DNA of 64,000 bases from Sphingobacterium sp. ML3W (GCF_000747525.1 NZ_CP009278.1:62001-126000); one strand, 5' to 3'; shown: positions 18,196 to 28,113, counted from the first letter of the stretch. A program made the numbers and translations. Notes: generated by a model from the letters alone, not told the origin.

Positions 18196-19516
18196 GAACA
18201 AAAAATCGGTTGTTCGGGTAACGGAAGGAAACCCAACAGCAACCGCTGATGTACCGCAAGTTGGTACACAGAACAAAATGGATAAGCTTAAAAAACCGCT
18301 CATCTTTGGTTTGATGAGTGTGGTTTTCGTGGGGTGTATGTACCTCATATTTAAGCCGTCTTCTGATAAAAAGGAAATTGAAAACATTGGATTGAACGAT
18401 GCTGTCCCCCAAGCAACTGGAGCAGGAATGCCTACCGATAAAGGGAAGGCTTACGAAATGGAAATGTTGGAACGTAAAAAACAGGAAAAACGCAACACGT
18501 TAGCAACCCTTTCAGACTACTGGAACACAGACAGCTCACCCGATAATGAAGACGAAATATCCGAAGACGACGAAAGTTACGGTTCTGGTGGTGGCAAAAA
18601 TTCGGGTAAACCAGGCAATCCTGCATTAAGTAGTTACCGTAATATGCAAAGTACCTTAGGTTCATTTTATCAGAATGAAAATTCCGAAACAATGGAGCTC
18701 CGCAAACAGTTGGACGAGATGAAAGAAAAGCTGGCTGAAAAAGATGTGCCAGCTGTTGCAACCGTAGATGACCAGCTTGCCCTAATGGAGAAATCCTATC
18801 AAATGGCAGCAAAGTATCTGCCAACGGGAGCAAATTCGACAGAAGCCACACCTACTAAAAGTACTGCTCCAGCAACAAGGGCTTCAACACAAAAGGAACA
18901 ATTTGTATCCTTTACCTCATCAAGAAAGAACACCGTTTCTGCTTTGTATCGTGAGCCTACCGACAGCGCTTTTCTAGCCAATTGGAACGAAACCAGAAAC
19001 CGTGGCTTTTATACTGCAGGTCTGTCGGAGCAAGCCGTACAACCAAAAAACAGTATCAAAGCCTGTGTACACGAAACACAAACCGTGATTGGCGAAACAG
19101 GAGTACGTTTGCGCTTGTTGGAATCTGCCCAAACACCTAATCATACGATTCCGAAGGGAACGATTGTTACTGCTAACACCAAGTTTCAGGGAGGTCGGTT
19201 AGAACTGAAAATTACTTCTATAGAATTGGAAGGCAACATCATTCCAGTAGAAATCACCATTTACGATTTGGATGGACAGCAAGGTTTGTATGTGCCGTAT
19301 TCACCAGAAATGAATGCCCTTACCGAGATGGCTGGCAATATGAGCCAAACTTCGGGAACAAGCGTAATGCTTACGCAATCGGCAGGACAGCAGGCAGCGG
19401 CAGACCTTAGTCGTGGTGTGGTACAGGGAATTTCCGGTTATTTCGCCAAGAAAGTAAAAACACCAAAAGTTACCCTAAAAGCAGGGCATCAAGTATTTCT
19501 TGTTACTAAAAAATAA
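18182..19516 (+). CDS. traM: TraM, VirB10-like channel protein
   Basis: This 444-residue protein has a cytoplasmic N-terminus, one helix (FGLMSVVFVGCMYLIF), a disordered Gly/Ser/Glu linker with a Met/Gln-rich coil, and a C-terminal beta-barrel-like domain (GVRLRLLESAQTPNHTIPKG). This is the VirB10 plan, spanning inner to outer membrane. Confidence 0.9.
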   Translation: MKENENKKSVVRVTEGNPTATADVPQVGTQNKMDKLKKPLIFGLMSVVFVGCMYLIFKPSSDKKEIENIGLNDAVPQATGAGMPTDKGKAYEMEMLERKKQEKRNTLATLSDYWNTDSSPDNEDEISEDDESYGSGGGKNSGKPGNPALSSYRNMQSTLGSFYQNENSETMELRKQLDEMKEKLAEKDVPAVATVDDQLALMEKSYQMAAKYLPTGANSTEATPTKSTAPATRASTQKEQFVSFTSSRKNTVSALYREPTDSAFLANWNETRNRGFYTAGLSEQAVQPKNSIKACVHETQTVIGETGVRLRLLESAQTPNHTIPKGTIVTANTKFQGGRLELKITSIELEGNIIPVEITIYDLDGQQGLYVPYSPEMNALTEMAGNMSQTSGTSVMLTQSAGQQAAADLSRGVVQGISGYFAKKVKTPKVTLKAGHQVFLVTKK

Positions 19517-19540
19517 TGTTGAATATAAATTAATTAAACA

Positions 19541-20434
19541 ATGAAAAATCAATTAAAAACTTTTTGGGCAATGGTCCTGATGATCGGCTTTGCCGTACAA
19601 ACTTATGCACAGGATAGTATCAAAACTCCGCTTGCATTGGGAAAGATAGAACCTTATAAAATGGAAGTTACCTACGACAAAACTTCTCATCTGATTTTCC
19701 CGACTGGCATCAGATACGTTGATTTGGGAAGTGAATATTTAATTGCAGGAAAGGCAGAAGATGCCGAAAACGTGTTGCGTGTAAAAGCTTCGGTAAGGGA
19801 TTTTGAAACCGAAACCAATTTTTCGGTGATTACCAATGATGGTCGTTTTTACAGTTTCAATGTGTATTACAGTTCCTATCCCGATGTGTTGAGCTATGAC
19901 CTTTTGACGATGCAAAAAGCAGTGGACAAAGCCAATGGAAATGATGTGCTTTTTGAAGAATTGGGTAACAACTCGCCATCTTTGGCAAGTTTACTTTTGG
20001 AAACAATTTACAAGAACGATAAACGCATTGTAAAACATATCGGAGCTAAGAGTTTCGGCATTCAGTTTATCTTGAAAGGCATTTACATACACAACGGTAA
20101 ATACTATTTTCATACAGAACTCGGGAACCGTACCAATGTGCCTTTTCAGATTGATTTTATCAATTTCAAAGTAGTGGACAAAAAGATAGCCAAACGTACC
20201 GTGGTGCAGGAACGTCTGATGATACCGCTAAGAACTTATAAGCCATTGGACGGTATTAACGGAAAATCGACCGAACAAAACGTATTTCTTTTAGACCAGT
20301 TTACCATTGCCGATGACAAGATACTACTGATTGAAATCTTCGAGAAAAACGGTGGCAGACATCAAACACTTCAGATAGAAAATTCGGATTTAATAAAAGC
20401 TCGTTTGATTGACGATATGCACCTAAAATTTTAA
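19541..20434 (+). CDS. traN: TraN (DUF4138), VirB9-like protein
   Basis: The 297-residue product has a signal peptide ending at TYAQD. It shows the family pattern KTSHLIFPTGIRYVDLGS near residues 46-63. VirB9-like proteins pair with VirB10 (TraM, just upstream) in the outer-membrane complex. Confidence 0.9.
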   Translation: MKNQLKTFWAMVLMIGFAVQTYAQDSIKTPLALGKIEPYKMEVTYDKTSHLIFPTGIRYVDLGSEYLIAGKAEDAENVLRVKASVRDFETETNFSVITNDGRFYSFNVYYSSYPDVLSYDLLTMQKAVDKANGNDVLFEELGNNSPSLASLLLETIYKNDKRIVKHIGAKSFGIQFILKGIYIHNGKYYFHTELGNRTNVPFQIDFINFKVVDKKIAKRTVVQERLMIPLRTYKPLDGINGKSTEQNVFLLDQFTIADDKILLIEIFEKNGGRHQTLQIENSDLIKARLIDDMHLKF

Positions 20435-20454
20435 TAATCCTTTAAAGTAATTAT

Positions 20455-21015
20455 ATGAAAAAGTATATCTATACCGTGATGCTCGTTTTAATGGGCATCA
20501 CCGCAAGCCAGGCGCAGCGAATGTTGCCCAAACAGAAAGGATTGGAAATTAATACAGGCGTATTATCCAATGATAAAATCGGTAATGATTATTACCTCAA
20601 TATTGGAATGACCGTGAACGGTAAAAATGGCAATTACCAGCTTTGGGCATTGGAATATACGCACCAATACCACGATTATAAAGACCTCCGTATACCGCAG
20701 GAAACTTATACTGCCGAGGGTGGTTATAGCTTCTTCCTGTTGGGCGATACCCGTAAGAACATTGCGCTGAATGCCGGAATAACAGCTGTAGTCGGTTATG
20801 AAAACATCAACCGTAGCGAAGCGATGTTATATGACGGAGCGAAAATATTGAGTGAAGACAATTTCATCTATGGAGCTGGCGGACGATTGACTTTTGAAAC
20901 GTACTTATCTGATCGATTTGTATTCGTCTTGCAAGGGCGTACCAAAGTATTTTGGGGGACGGATCTGCAACAGTTCCGACCGTCAGCAGGTGTAGGATTA
21001 AGGTTTAACTTTTAA
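20455..21015 (+). CDS. traO: TraO, outer-membrane conjugation protein
   Basis: The 186-residue product has a signal peptide (VMLVLMGITASQAQ) and alternating beta strands ending in an aromatic residue (VGLRFNF), the mark of a small outer-membrane barrel. In CTnDOT a primase gene, traP, follows. Here traQ follows 11 bp later, so traP is absent from this slot. Confidence 0.85.
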   Translation: MKKYIYTVMLVLMGITASQAQRMLPKQKGLEINTGVLSNDKIGNDYYLNIGMTVNGKNGNYQLWALEYTHQYHDYKDLRIPQETYTAEGGYSFFLLGDTRKNIALNAGITAVVGYENINRSEAMLYDGAKILSEDNFIYGAGGRLTFETYLSDRFVFVLQGRTKVFWGTDLQQFRPSAGVGLRFNF

Positions 21016-21026
21016 AACGTAAAATA

Positions 21027-21476
21027 ATGATAGCAATATTCAATAAATCCAGAATAGGATTAAGTTCAATATATGTACTCTTGGCAATCCTCTCAGCTTC
21101 AGTTACGTTAGTGTCTTGTAGCAAAGACGATGAACTGGAAATACAGAACGATTTTCCTTTTGAGGTAAATATGATGCCCGTTCCGAAAGAAATAACCAAT
21201 GGGCAGACCGTAGAAATTAGGTTAACCATACAGCGAACGGGTAATTATAATAACACGCAATACTATCTTCGTTACTTTCAGTTTAACGGACAAGGTACAC
21301 TTCGCTATTACGATGAAACTCCGTACCTGCCGAACGATTTGTACCCCTTGCCAGTGGAACAATTCAGGTTGTATTACACTTCAAATTCCACCGTATCACA
21401 ATCTTTTGAGGTTTGGATTTCGGATAGTTTTGGAAACGAAAAGCAACTAAGCTTTGACTTTAACAGTAGTAATTAG
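21027..21476 (+). CDS. traQ: TraQ (DUF3872), secreted lipoprotein-like
   Basis: The 149-residue protein has a signal with a lipobox-like Cys (ASVTLVSC) and the DUF3872 domain (NGQTVEIRLTIQRTGNYNNTQYYLRYFQ). It is the last clear tra gene in the operon, before a terminator. Confidence 0.85.
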   Translation: MIAIFNKSRIGLSSIYVLLAILSASVTLVSCSKDDELEIQNDFPFEVNMMPVPKEITNGQTVEIRLTIQRTGNYNNTQYYLRYFQFNGQGTLRYYDETPYLPNDLYPLPVEQFRLYYTSNSTVSQSFEVWISDSFGNEKQLSFDFNSSN

Positions 21477-21496
21477 AACATTATAAGATAAAAACA

Positions 21497-21538
21497 AAAC
21501 CGACCTGTACGCAATTTTACAGGTCGGTTTTTGCTTTT
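21497..21538 (+). terminator. Intrinsic terminator of the tra operon
   Basis: Perfect 13-bp arms AAACCGACCTGTA and TACAGGTCGGTTT are followed by TTGCTTTT. It closes the 9-kb secretion operon. Confidence 0.85.
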
Positions 21539-21596
21539 CAACTCTCAGTGTATGAATGATTTTGTTTAAATTTACTTGAATCATAATTTTACAGGT

Positions 21597-21887
21597 ATGG
21601 ATACAGTTACTTCTCAATTGGTATTAGGGATTATTCCTCTTGTTGTTGGAATAGGGCTTGTCTATTGGATAAACCGCAGGAAATTTTACAGACGTAATGC
21701 TGTAGGTGCTGAAGGTTTTTCAAGCTTTGAGTCATCCGTATTTATACGTTTTATAGAGCGTATGGGCAAGTGGATTGCCTACGCTTTGATTATTATCGGT
21801 ATTCTTTTCATTTGGTCGTATTCACAAATGAAGAAAAATAAGGAAAAACAACAGCAGAAAGTAAAAATAGAAAAAAGCATTTTATAA
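21597..21887 (+). CDS. Small two-helix membrane protein
   Basis: From ATG 21,597 (a TTG 21 bp earlier is less likely) the product is 96 residues, with helices at about 8-27 and 58-77 and a basic Gln/Lys tail. Unknown function. It follows the tra terminator and so has its own promoter or depends on read-through. Confidence 0.5.
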   Translation: MDTVTSQLVLGIIPLVVGIGLVYWINRRKFYRRNAVGAEGFSSFESSVFIRFIERMGKWIAYALIIIGILFIWSYSQMKKNKEKQQQKVKIEKSIL

Positions 21888-22304
21888 CAATAACTGAAGA
21901 TAGACGTTTGTAGTCAAATTTAATTACGGTTACTTGTTTCTTAGATATCCTAGAGAGTATTACTATACCATTACCGCTAACGGCATTTTTCATAGTAGCT
22001 CAATATTAGCAATATTTGTCGGATTGCCGCGTAATTGAATTTATTACGTTTTCAAAGGCTTTCCCAAAATATAATTCATCCCCATTTAGTTCAATTTAAT
22101 CCAAATATGGTGTTTAAACTACGTTTGGTAATTTACGAAACTCAAAATTTTTGTTGTAGATTGGCTTATCCAATAATACCAACTATATATAACCAGTTTT
22201 TATTCAGATTGTATTTTCGTATCGGAACGACTTTAGTATCCCTGTTTTTGAAAATAGAAAACATTAAAAGTATTTGAGTGTGGGAGGCCTTATCCTCTTA
22301 TGAG
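21888..22304. other. Gene-free spacer, about 415 bp
   Basis: The only frame of any length here (80 codons, 22,035-22,277) has no family features and unlikely composition. The tract is AT-rich with no repeat I can define. Confidence 0.4.
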
Positions 22305-22982
22305 TTACTCCGCTAAATCCATCTCTATTTTACCTATAATAGTTTGATTAGTGTCTTCGAACAATGTACAAGTGAATCCAAACGATTCATAAAAAGGCAC
22401 TAATCGATTGAAACCACCTTTATCCATATATGATAAATCTCCATATACTCGTTTAAATTTACTTCTCTTCGCTTTGTTAAAGGTAAAATTTAATAAGGTT
22501 TTCCCATATCCGAATCCAGGTCTATAAGAGGAAAAATCTACTATCTTTAAATCATTACCAAAAGTGTGTAAAGCGACTTGACAATCATAATATGGATGAT
22601 TACTATTTTCACCAAAAATCTTTATATAATCAAACACATTGTTTCTATCATAAGTTATTACAACAATTTCGCCTTTTTCCGTAAGTGATATTTCACAAGT
22701 TTTGTCTTTATTTTGTGTAATGATATATTTGATTCTATCAAGCCTACGATTGAATTCTATCACATCCTCTTTAAGTTGTTCATTCTCTCCATGCAACCTA
22801 CTCTTTAATTGGCGAGTTTGCTCTAATAATTCTTTGTCATATTTGATTTCATTTCTCAAAATAAATCTTGCCAAAGGTTTCAAAATAAAATAAGACAAAA
22901 CGTAATATGGAAGCAAGAGAATATAAAGAACTATCATAGTAATTAGAAATTTATGTTCTGTAAATTTAATAATATTACTCAA
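22305..22982 (-). CDS. Membrane-anchored GNAT-like acetyltransferase
   Basis: This 225-residue protein has an N-terminal helix (LITMIVLYILLLPYYVLSYF) and a coiled coil (about 45-90: EQTRQLKSRLHGENEQLKEDV). Its C-terminal GNAT-like domain has the acetyl-CoA motif RPGFGYGKTLLNF and a typical ending VPFYESFGFTC. A GNAT domain tethered to the membrane by a coiled coil is unusual. The substrate is unknown. It is separated by 240 bp from the PRTRC genes. Confidence 0.55.
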   Translation of the reverse strand: MSNIIKFTEHKFLITMIVLYILLLPYYVLSYFILKPLARFILRNEIKYDKELLEQTRQLKSRLHGENEQLKEDVIEFNRRLDRIKYIITQNKDKTCEISLTEKGEIVVITYDRNNVFDYIKIFGENSNHPYYDCQVALHTFGNDLKIVDFSSYRPGFGYGKTLLNFTFNKAKRSKFKRVYGDLSYMDKGGFNRLVPFYESFGFTCTLFEDTNQTIIGKIEMDLAE

Positions 22983-23225
22983 CCAAGCGACGTTCTTTTG
23001 CTTCTTTTCTTTGGTCGCAGATCTGGAAAGAAAAGAAGTCGGTCCAGAACTAAATATTGGGATACTGAATATCCCACGAAAAAATCTCGCAATCTGTTTG
23101 ATAAAATGTAAGGGAAGGAAGTGTGGAGCGGATATTTTATCAAAATTGGTTGCACCTTGGTTAATCGCAAAAATGCGTTTCCGACTGAAGGAAGGAATTG
23201 CATTTTTGCCACCCGATTTTTCGGG

Positions 23226-24035
23226 TCAGGCGACTTTTATCGGGTGGGTAGTAAAATCTTTCAAATTGTGAAAAAAGCCTCTGTATGGGGTCATTCCCTT
23301 GCGGAATAAGCTCCATAATAACGAACATCCCATTTGAGTTAATGAGGAATTAATAAACAAATCTTGTTTTTCCAATGCTTCGGCAAGTGAGCAACTTGGT
23401 GTGTTGTCCTGTTGTTCGGATTGCTTCAACAAATCGCCAAATTCATCCGTAATCATTGGCAGGCTTGCCACGGTTTCGTACTTTTCAGAATTAGGTTGTT
23501 TTATATCTCCGATAGTGGATAATAGTACTTGTCCTGTATGTTGGCTGTTGCCAAAGTCCAACCAATATTTGGGTTCGTCCCGATGGTGTCTGCGGTTGCT
23601 TAATTCCTTTAGTATTTCAGCAACACCGAATCTCGCTTTTACGTTATCTACACAAGTAATGTAAATAGTTGCCTGTGCATATTCGGGTAATCTTGCTAAA
23701 CTGTCTTTTTCAAATTTTAGGGTTTCCGCTTTCCAATTCGTCCCCGAAAAGCGGTTCACACGGTTTATGAGTGCAACGGACTTGTACAATCCTGTTTCAC
23801 ATTCTGCAAAACGCTGTCTGCCCAAATTAGCATTGGTTACAATATCATCGTCCCAAAGACGAATTTGCAAACCTGCGTGTCCTAATTCAATTAAACTATG
23901 GTTCATTTCCATTAAAGCAGTCAATACTTTTGAACCTGTGCCACCTGCACCAATAAGATTTACAGCAATCGGATTGGTGGGACTCATAAGATAATTATCC
24001 GTAAAATGTATTTTTGTTTTCTCGGTGTTCATCAT
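23226..24035 (-). CDS. PRTRC system ThiF-family (E1-like) protein
   Basis: This 269-residue E1-like adenylyltransferase has the nucleotide loop NLIGAGGTGSKVL (about 25-37), the NANLGRQRF motif with its Arg, and ITCVDNVKARF with the Mg-binding Asp. A Cys in PSCSLAEAL is a candidate thiol carrier. PRTRC stands for ParB-related, ThiF-related cassette. The start overlaps the stop of the protein B gene. It would activate the ubiquitin-like protein C. Confidence 0.88.
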   Translation of the reverse strand: MMNTEKTKIHFTDNYLMSPTNPIAVNLIGAGGTGSKVLTALMEMNHSLIELGHAGLQIRLWDDDIVTNANLGRQRFAECETGLYKSVALINRVNRFSGTNWKAETLKFEKDSLARLPEYAQATIYITCVDNVKARFGVAEILKELSNRRHHRDEPKYWLDFGNSQHTGQVLLSTIGDIKQPNSEKYETVASLPMITDEFGDLLKQSEQQDNTPSCSLAEALEKQDLFINSSLTQMGCSLLWSLFRKGMTPYRGFFHNLKDFTTHPIKVA

Positions 24036-24754
24036 AATAGATTTTTAAATATTTTGTTATTCTTTTTTAATACTTCTTTGGGAAATGGTTTGCCTGTTTG
24101 GATTAGGTCTCTCCAAAGGGTTACACAATTTCCATTAATTGGGCTGTTACTTCCCAATAAATGGCTGAAATAACTATTGAAAAAATAGTCTTCCCAAGCC
24201 TTGGTAAATTCCTCTACCGAAACAGAGTTTTTAATATTGATATTGACCGAACCCATACATACTTTGCCATCTTCATAGATATTAAAAAAAGGTGCATAAT
24301 ACAGTTTTGTGCTTTCGGTTGGTCTTCTATCGCTTGTTAGTGCAAATACCGAAAGACTGTTTTTGTTGGCATACCAAATCATAGGCGGTACATACACCAT
24401 TCCGTTGGGGATGTCCAAACCGTTCACAAAATACAGTTGTCGCCTTTGTGCTTTGGTGTACCATAATACCGAACCTTTTTCAATCGGATTGATATGCAAA
24501 ATGTTAGTCGGTAAAATCCCATTGGATTTTAAAAAAGCGTTGTCCTTGTCTTTTTCCATCTGTAAAGACTTTGCCAATACTTTTGCTTCCTTTACTGTTA
24601 AAGGGTGTGCATTAATCGGATTACCGTTCTTATCCATATCAAAATGCTCCACATACACATCGGTATTCCCTCCTTTGGTTTCGTAGAAAACTAAAGCGGA
24701 TTTCGGGTGGTACAATGTTCCGAAACTTGCGGTTATGTCGTTCGTATAATTCAT
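24032..24754 (-). CDS. PRTRC system protein B (E2-like)
   Basis: The 240-residue protein matches PRTRC protein B, which has been assigned an E2-like fold (Prok-E2 group). The block YAPFFNIYEDGKVCMGSVNI holds a Cys in the position expected for the E2 catalytic residue. It overlaps its neighbours by 4 bp on each side, so B, ThiF and the 390-residue gene are translationally coupled. Confidence 0.85.
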   Translation of the reverse strand: MNYTNDITASFGTLYHPKSALVFYETKGGNTDVYVEHFDMDKNGNPINAHPLTVKEAKVLAKSLQMEKDKDNAFLKSNGILPTNILHINPIEKGSVLWYTKAQRRQLYFVNGLDIPNGMVYVPPMIWYANKNSLSVFALTSDRRPTESTKLYYAPFFNIYEDGKVCMGSVNINIKNSVSVEEFTKAWEDYFFNSYFSHLLGSNSPINGNCVTLWRDLIQTGKPFPKEVLKKNNKIFKNLL

Positions 24755-25923
24755 TTTCTTGTGGTTTCGTAGTTATACAATAGGTTACAGATATCGTTCA
24801 AAAGGGCAAACAATCTGTTCTCAAAATCGAGGTTGGTTGTTATTATTTTGTTTCCGTCAAAGCGTTTGCAAATGGTCGGTTCTTGCATTGCTCCGTATTC
24901 GTTAAACTCGTTGTTGATACTGTCTGCAATGCTCTCGTATAACCATCCTTTAGTGTGTGCTATAAAAGAAATGTATTTTTCCATACCAATGACTTCGTTT
25001 TCTTCGTCCTCACTTTCGGGGTTTTCATTTATTGGTGCGTTTCGGAAAATGCTTGCGGTTGGATATTCTGTATATAAAGCAAAAGCATTACAAGCCATCT
25101 GCCAACAATCCTGATCAAATGTATCACGGCTTTTGAAAGCGTTTAAACGCTGTTCGAATAGCTGTAAATTCATACGGTTAAAAAGTTTTTGTTCTATGCT
25201 GTCGCCAATCAATTCCGCTTTTATAAACTCCCGTTTGTACACTTCGGTTTCTTCCGTTTCATCGTCCTGTTCCACCCAATCTTTGTGCATTTCGTACATC
25301 CAATACAAATAGCTTTCTTCCTGTCTGAAAAAGGGTATATCCGCAATGTGGTACAGATAAGAGCAAACAGAAATGAGCAATTGCGCATTCCTTTTCCGTT
25401 TGGGGTCGTATAACATTTGATAAAGCGGTTCAATCGGAATATAATAAAGCGTTGTGTCTGTGTTGTATTTTTCCTCGCTAATAAAGTAGGTTTTCTTACT
25501 ATCCTGTACCAAACGTATTTCTTCCCAATTCTGAACACGTTGCTTTAGTTTTTCTTTCATATCCCATACTGCCAATGCCATACTGTAGGGATATTCAAAT
25601 TGATTGGTCTGCATTGGTTCTATTTTGTAATGCTCGGCAAGTTGTGAAAGGGAGGTATAAAAATCCCTTTCCATCTTTACTGTTTTCTTACAAGCCTGTA
25701 CCGTTTTAGTTTCTTTCAGTTTAGGCAGGAAAGAAGTCTTTAGAAAACCATTGGCAACATTCCCGTTGGTACTGATTTCCGTTTGTCTTTCTGAATTTCG
25801 TTTGCGTCCTTTGGTTTTTGCATCCAATGGGCGAACTCGTTCAACTTTTGGAACAACTGCTTTTGTTGTTTTTGTTCGGGTGGTCTGATTGTTCCCGATA
25901 TGATATGTTTGTGCATAATTCAT
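24751..25923 (-). CDS. PRTRC-associated hypothetical protein (slot of protein F)
   Basis: This 390-residue protein has a basic N-terminus with TKTTKAVVPK, and the rest is helical with an acidic stretch (NENPESEDEENE). Between PRTRC C and B one expects protein F or a lineage-specific substitute; I cannot confirm homology. It overlaps the protein B gene by 4 bp, so it is part of the cassette. Confidence 0.6.
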   Translation of the reverse strand: MNYAQTYHIGNNQTTRTKTTKAVVPKVERVRPLDAKTKGRKRNSERQTEISTNGNVANGFLKTSFLPKLKETKTVQACKKTVKMERDFYTSLSQLAEHYKIEPMQTNQFEYPYSMALAVWDMKEKLKQRVQNWEEIRLVQDSKKTYFISEEKYNTDTTLYYIPIEPLYQMLYDPKRKRNAQLLISVCSYLYHIADIPFFRQEESYLYWMYEMHKDWVEQDDETEETEVYKREFIKAELIGDSIEQKLFNRMNLQLFEQRLNAFKSRDTFDQDCWQMACNAFALYTEYPTASIFRNAPINENPESEDEENEVIGMEKYISFIAHTKGWLYESIADSINNEFNEYGAMQEPTICKRFDGNKIITTNLDFENRLFALLNDICNLLYNYETTRK

Positions 25924-25940
25924 CGTTTTAAAAATTTGGT

Positions 25941-26159
25941 TTAACCTTTAGTACCCATTACGCTCTCAAATTTGTATTCTACTGCATCATCTTTGATTTG
26001 TGGTGCAGATATTTTGGCGGTGGTCAGTATCGGATATGTATTGGCATAAAAATTCAATACGCTTTCCACGCTCCAACGTGGTTCGGGGTCGGTCAATCGG
26101 ATTTCCTGTCCTTTATCTTTGAGTATAAATACTCGTTCTAACTGCGTTGCTAATAACAT
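25941..26159 (-). CDS. PRTRC system protein C (ubiquitin-like)
   Basis: The 72-residue protein has the family sequence LERVFILKDKGQEIRLTDPEP and ends VMGTKG. PRTRC C has been described as a ubiquitin-like beta-grasp protein. A C-terminal Gly is consistent with being adenylated by the ThiF partner. It is located directly between the E and 390-residue genes. Confidence 0.85.
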   Translation of the reverse strand: MLLATQLERVFILKDKGQEIRLTDPEPRWSVESVLNFYANTYPILTTAKISAPQIKDDAVEYKFESVMGTKG

Positions 26160-26177
26160 AATTTCTAATTTTTTAGA

Positions 26178-26780
26178 TTAATATTCTTGTTCTTTTTCTG
26201 CTTCATCTATCGGATAATCGGACAAAGTTTCCTCTTGTAATGGCTCGGTTTTTTCTTCCTCTGTTCCAAAAAGGCTCGGTGTTGCAAACTTGTCGGACAA
26301 TGCTGTTTTGCGTTTGCGTATCTCGTCAGCTTTTTCGGGAAACTCCGTTATCTCGGGTACTTTCATCCACGCTTCACGGAATTTGCCCTCTTTTTCGAGT
26401 TCGTCCGCCTTTGCCATTCCGTCTTTGAATTTCTTGTCTTTAGCTTCTTGTTCTTTCTTCTGCTTGTCGGCTTTTTCTTTTTCCATTGCCGATTGCTTTT
26501 TGGCTTCTTCCAATTGCTTCATAAAAGCTTCCATATTGACCATTAAACCCGAAGCGGTCTGAATGGGTGCAGTTATCTGTTGAAAAAATCCCTCGTCCAA
26601 TTCTTCCGCTGTTCCCCTTAAATTAAGTGGGGGTATCAGTTGCTTTGCGTTATCTCCACATTGCTCATTCTGTATCATTAGCGAAACAATAAGATTGTTT
26701 TCTACTCCTTTGGCTATGGTAAGTTGAAGATTACCTGCAAAATTCAACTGCGTTATCTGATTGAAAAAATTCGTGTTCAT
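26178..26780 (-). CDS. PRTRC system protein E
   Basis: The 200-residue product has a conserved N-terminal half (NFFNQITQLNFAGNLQLTIAKG), then a Lys/Glu-rich coiled coil (about 80-130) and an acidic tail. This is the usual layout of PRTRC E. Its role in the cassette is not known. Confidence 0.85.
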   Translation of the reverse strand: MNTNFFNQITQLNFAGNLQLTIAKGVENNLIVSLMIQNEQCGDNAKQLIPPLNLRGTAEELDEGFFQQITAPIQTASGLMVNMEAFMKQLEEAKKQSAMEKEKADKQKKEQEAKDKKFKDGMAKADELEKEGKFREAWMKVPEITEFPEKADEIRKRKTALSDKFATPSLFGTEEEKTEPLQEETLSDYPIDEAEKEQEY

Positions 26781-26792
26781 CGTTCTAAAATT

Positions 26793-26987
26793 TTAATGGT
26801 TGTTTACTTGTGCTTTTATTGCTGTTAGCTTCTCGTACATATCCGTCCAATATGCGTTCTGTCGTTTATCAAAATCGGTATAACTTTTGTCTTCGTGTCT
26901 GTATTTGGTGTAACGCTTGGTTATGCGGATTGCTTCCTTTAGGTCGGTTACTTCGATTGGATAACCGTTTAAATCTGTTACTTTCAT
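26793..26987 (-). CDS. Small hypothetical protein in the PRTRC operon
   Basis: This 64-residue protein (MKVTDLNGYPIEVTDLKEAI...) is charged, helical and lacks a signal. The gap to protein E is 12 bp. Function unknown, but it is commonly seen in such cassettes of Bacteroidota elements (from memory). Confidence 0.55.
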   Translation of the reverse strand: MKVTDLNGYPIEVTDLKEAIRITKRYTKYRHEDKSYTDFDKRQNAYWTDMYEKLTAIKAQVNNH

Positions 26988-27039
26988 AATATATTAACAT
27001 ATAAGGCTACCACGTTTTAAGGCAGTAGCCTATGATTAT

Positions 27040-28113
27040 TTAATTAAGGCTTAGGATTTCCGCACCATCCGTTGCAAAAGAGGTACACAAGTCAAATGCT
27101 TTCTGTGATTTAAGTTGAGCAGTACCACCCAATACAATACTCTGCAACTTGGCTTCATTATCCTTGTAACTTCTTACATTCTGATAGTAGCCTGTAACGG
27201 CATTGTATGCACCAAACAAAGTGCCTTTTGTCGTGTCCATTTGCTGTGTATCGCTTATCATTGCATAAGCAAAAGCATCTTCAACGGTGTTTTTAAACAC
27301 GGTAGAAATTTCATCTTCCGCACCTTTTTTGAGTAAATCCAATGTTTCTTTATTCGGGCAAAGTGCCAATTGAATTAACTTTTTGACCTCTTGGTCTGTT
27401 ACTTTTACCTTTGCCCACTCATTGAAAATCCCCTCTAATTGATTGCTCAATGTGTCGGCAAGTCCCATAATCTTGTGAGCGTTCTCAATACGTTGTTTTG
27501 CTCCCGAAGTATGTTTGATACGGACTACATTAGTCATACTCCGCAATGAAGCGTTCAACGTATTTTGACAAACGATACGGATAGGTGTAAATGCGGCTGT
27601 GATACTTCCGCTACCATCGTGCGAAGTGGTCAAGAAAATGTACTTTTCTGTTACATCATCGCCCTTACCTACACGGATATAGTCGGGTAATTTGGCTGTG
27701 ATAAATATGCGTTCTCCGTTGCCTAATGCTCCAGCGGTTTCATACAGAATACCCTCGCCACCGCCTACAATAGCATCAAAGAAATTGAAAGCTTCACGGT
27801 TTTGTACAATGTGGTAATCTTTGCCTACCACACCCAATACTGCATTGTTATCGGTGCGTATGTTGGCGAAATAGTTAGGAACTTCCAATTCGGAATCTCC
27901 AATTTCGATGCCGTTTGCTGTTTCGATAATGCCCGAACCTTTGGTAAATAGTGGAGATTTTACGACTTCGTAATCTAACCCTGCATGTCTGATAGCTTCT
28001 TCGCTTGTTGGGTATTGCTCCACAATTTGCCCCAAACCGTGCCACGCTTTTTGTTGAACGCTAAAGAATGAATAACGCCCTGTTCTCTCGTTGAAATTGA
28101 TATTATGTGCCAT
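27040..28113 (-). CDS. DUF932 phage/plasmid-like protein
   Basis: The 357-residue DUF932 protein has NFNERTGRYSFFSVQQKAWHGLG at the start and the conserved TSHDGSGSITAAFTPIRIVCQNTL block. DUF932 proteins are frequent on plasmids, phages and ICEs and are usually next to ssb, as here. Molecular role not established. Confidence 0.85.
   Translation of the reverse strand: MAHNINFNERTGRYSFFSVQQKAWHGLGQIVEQYPTSEEAIRHAGLDYEVVKSPLFTKGSGIIETANGIEIGDSELEVPNYFANIRTDNNAVLGVVGKDYHIVQNREAFNFFDAIVGGGEGILYETAGALGNGERIFITAKLPDYIRVGKGDDVTEKYIFLTTSHDGSGSITAAFTPIRIVCQNTLNASLRSMTNVVRIKHTSGAKQRIENAHKIMGLADTLSNQLEGIFNEWAKVKVTDQEVKKLIQLALCPNKETLDLLKKGAEDEISTVFKNTVEDAFAYAMISDTQQMDTTKGTLFGAYNAVTGYYQNVRSYKDNEAKLQSIVLGGTAQLKSQKAFDLCTSFATDGAEILSLN

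Noticed and set aside
22035..22277. 80-codon frame after the tra region
   Set aside because: No start context or homology signals. Composition looks like non-coding AT-rich DNA.
23011..23271. 86-codon plus-strand frame between the GNAT-like and ThiF genes
   Set aside because: It overlaps the 3' end of the ThiF gene and contains hairpins such as ACCCGA-TTTT-TCGGGT, so it is more likely a terminator/spacer region.
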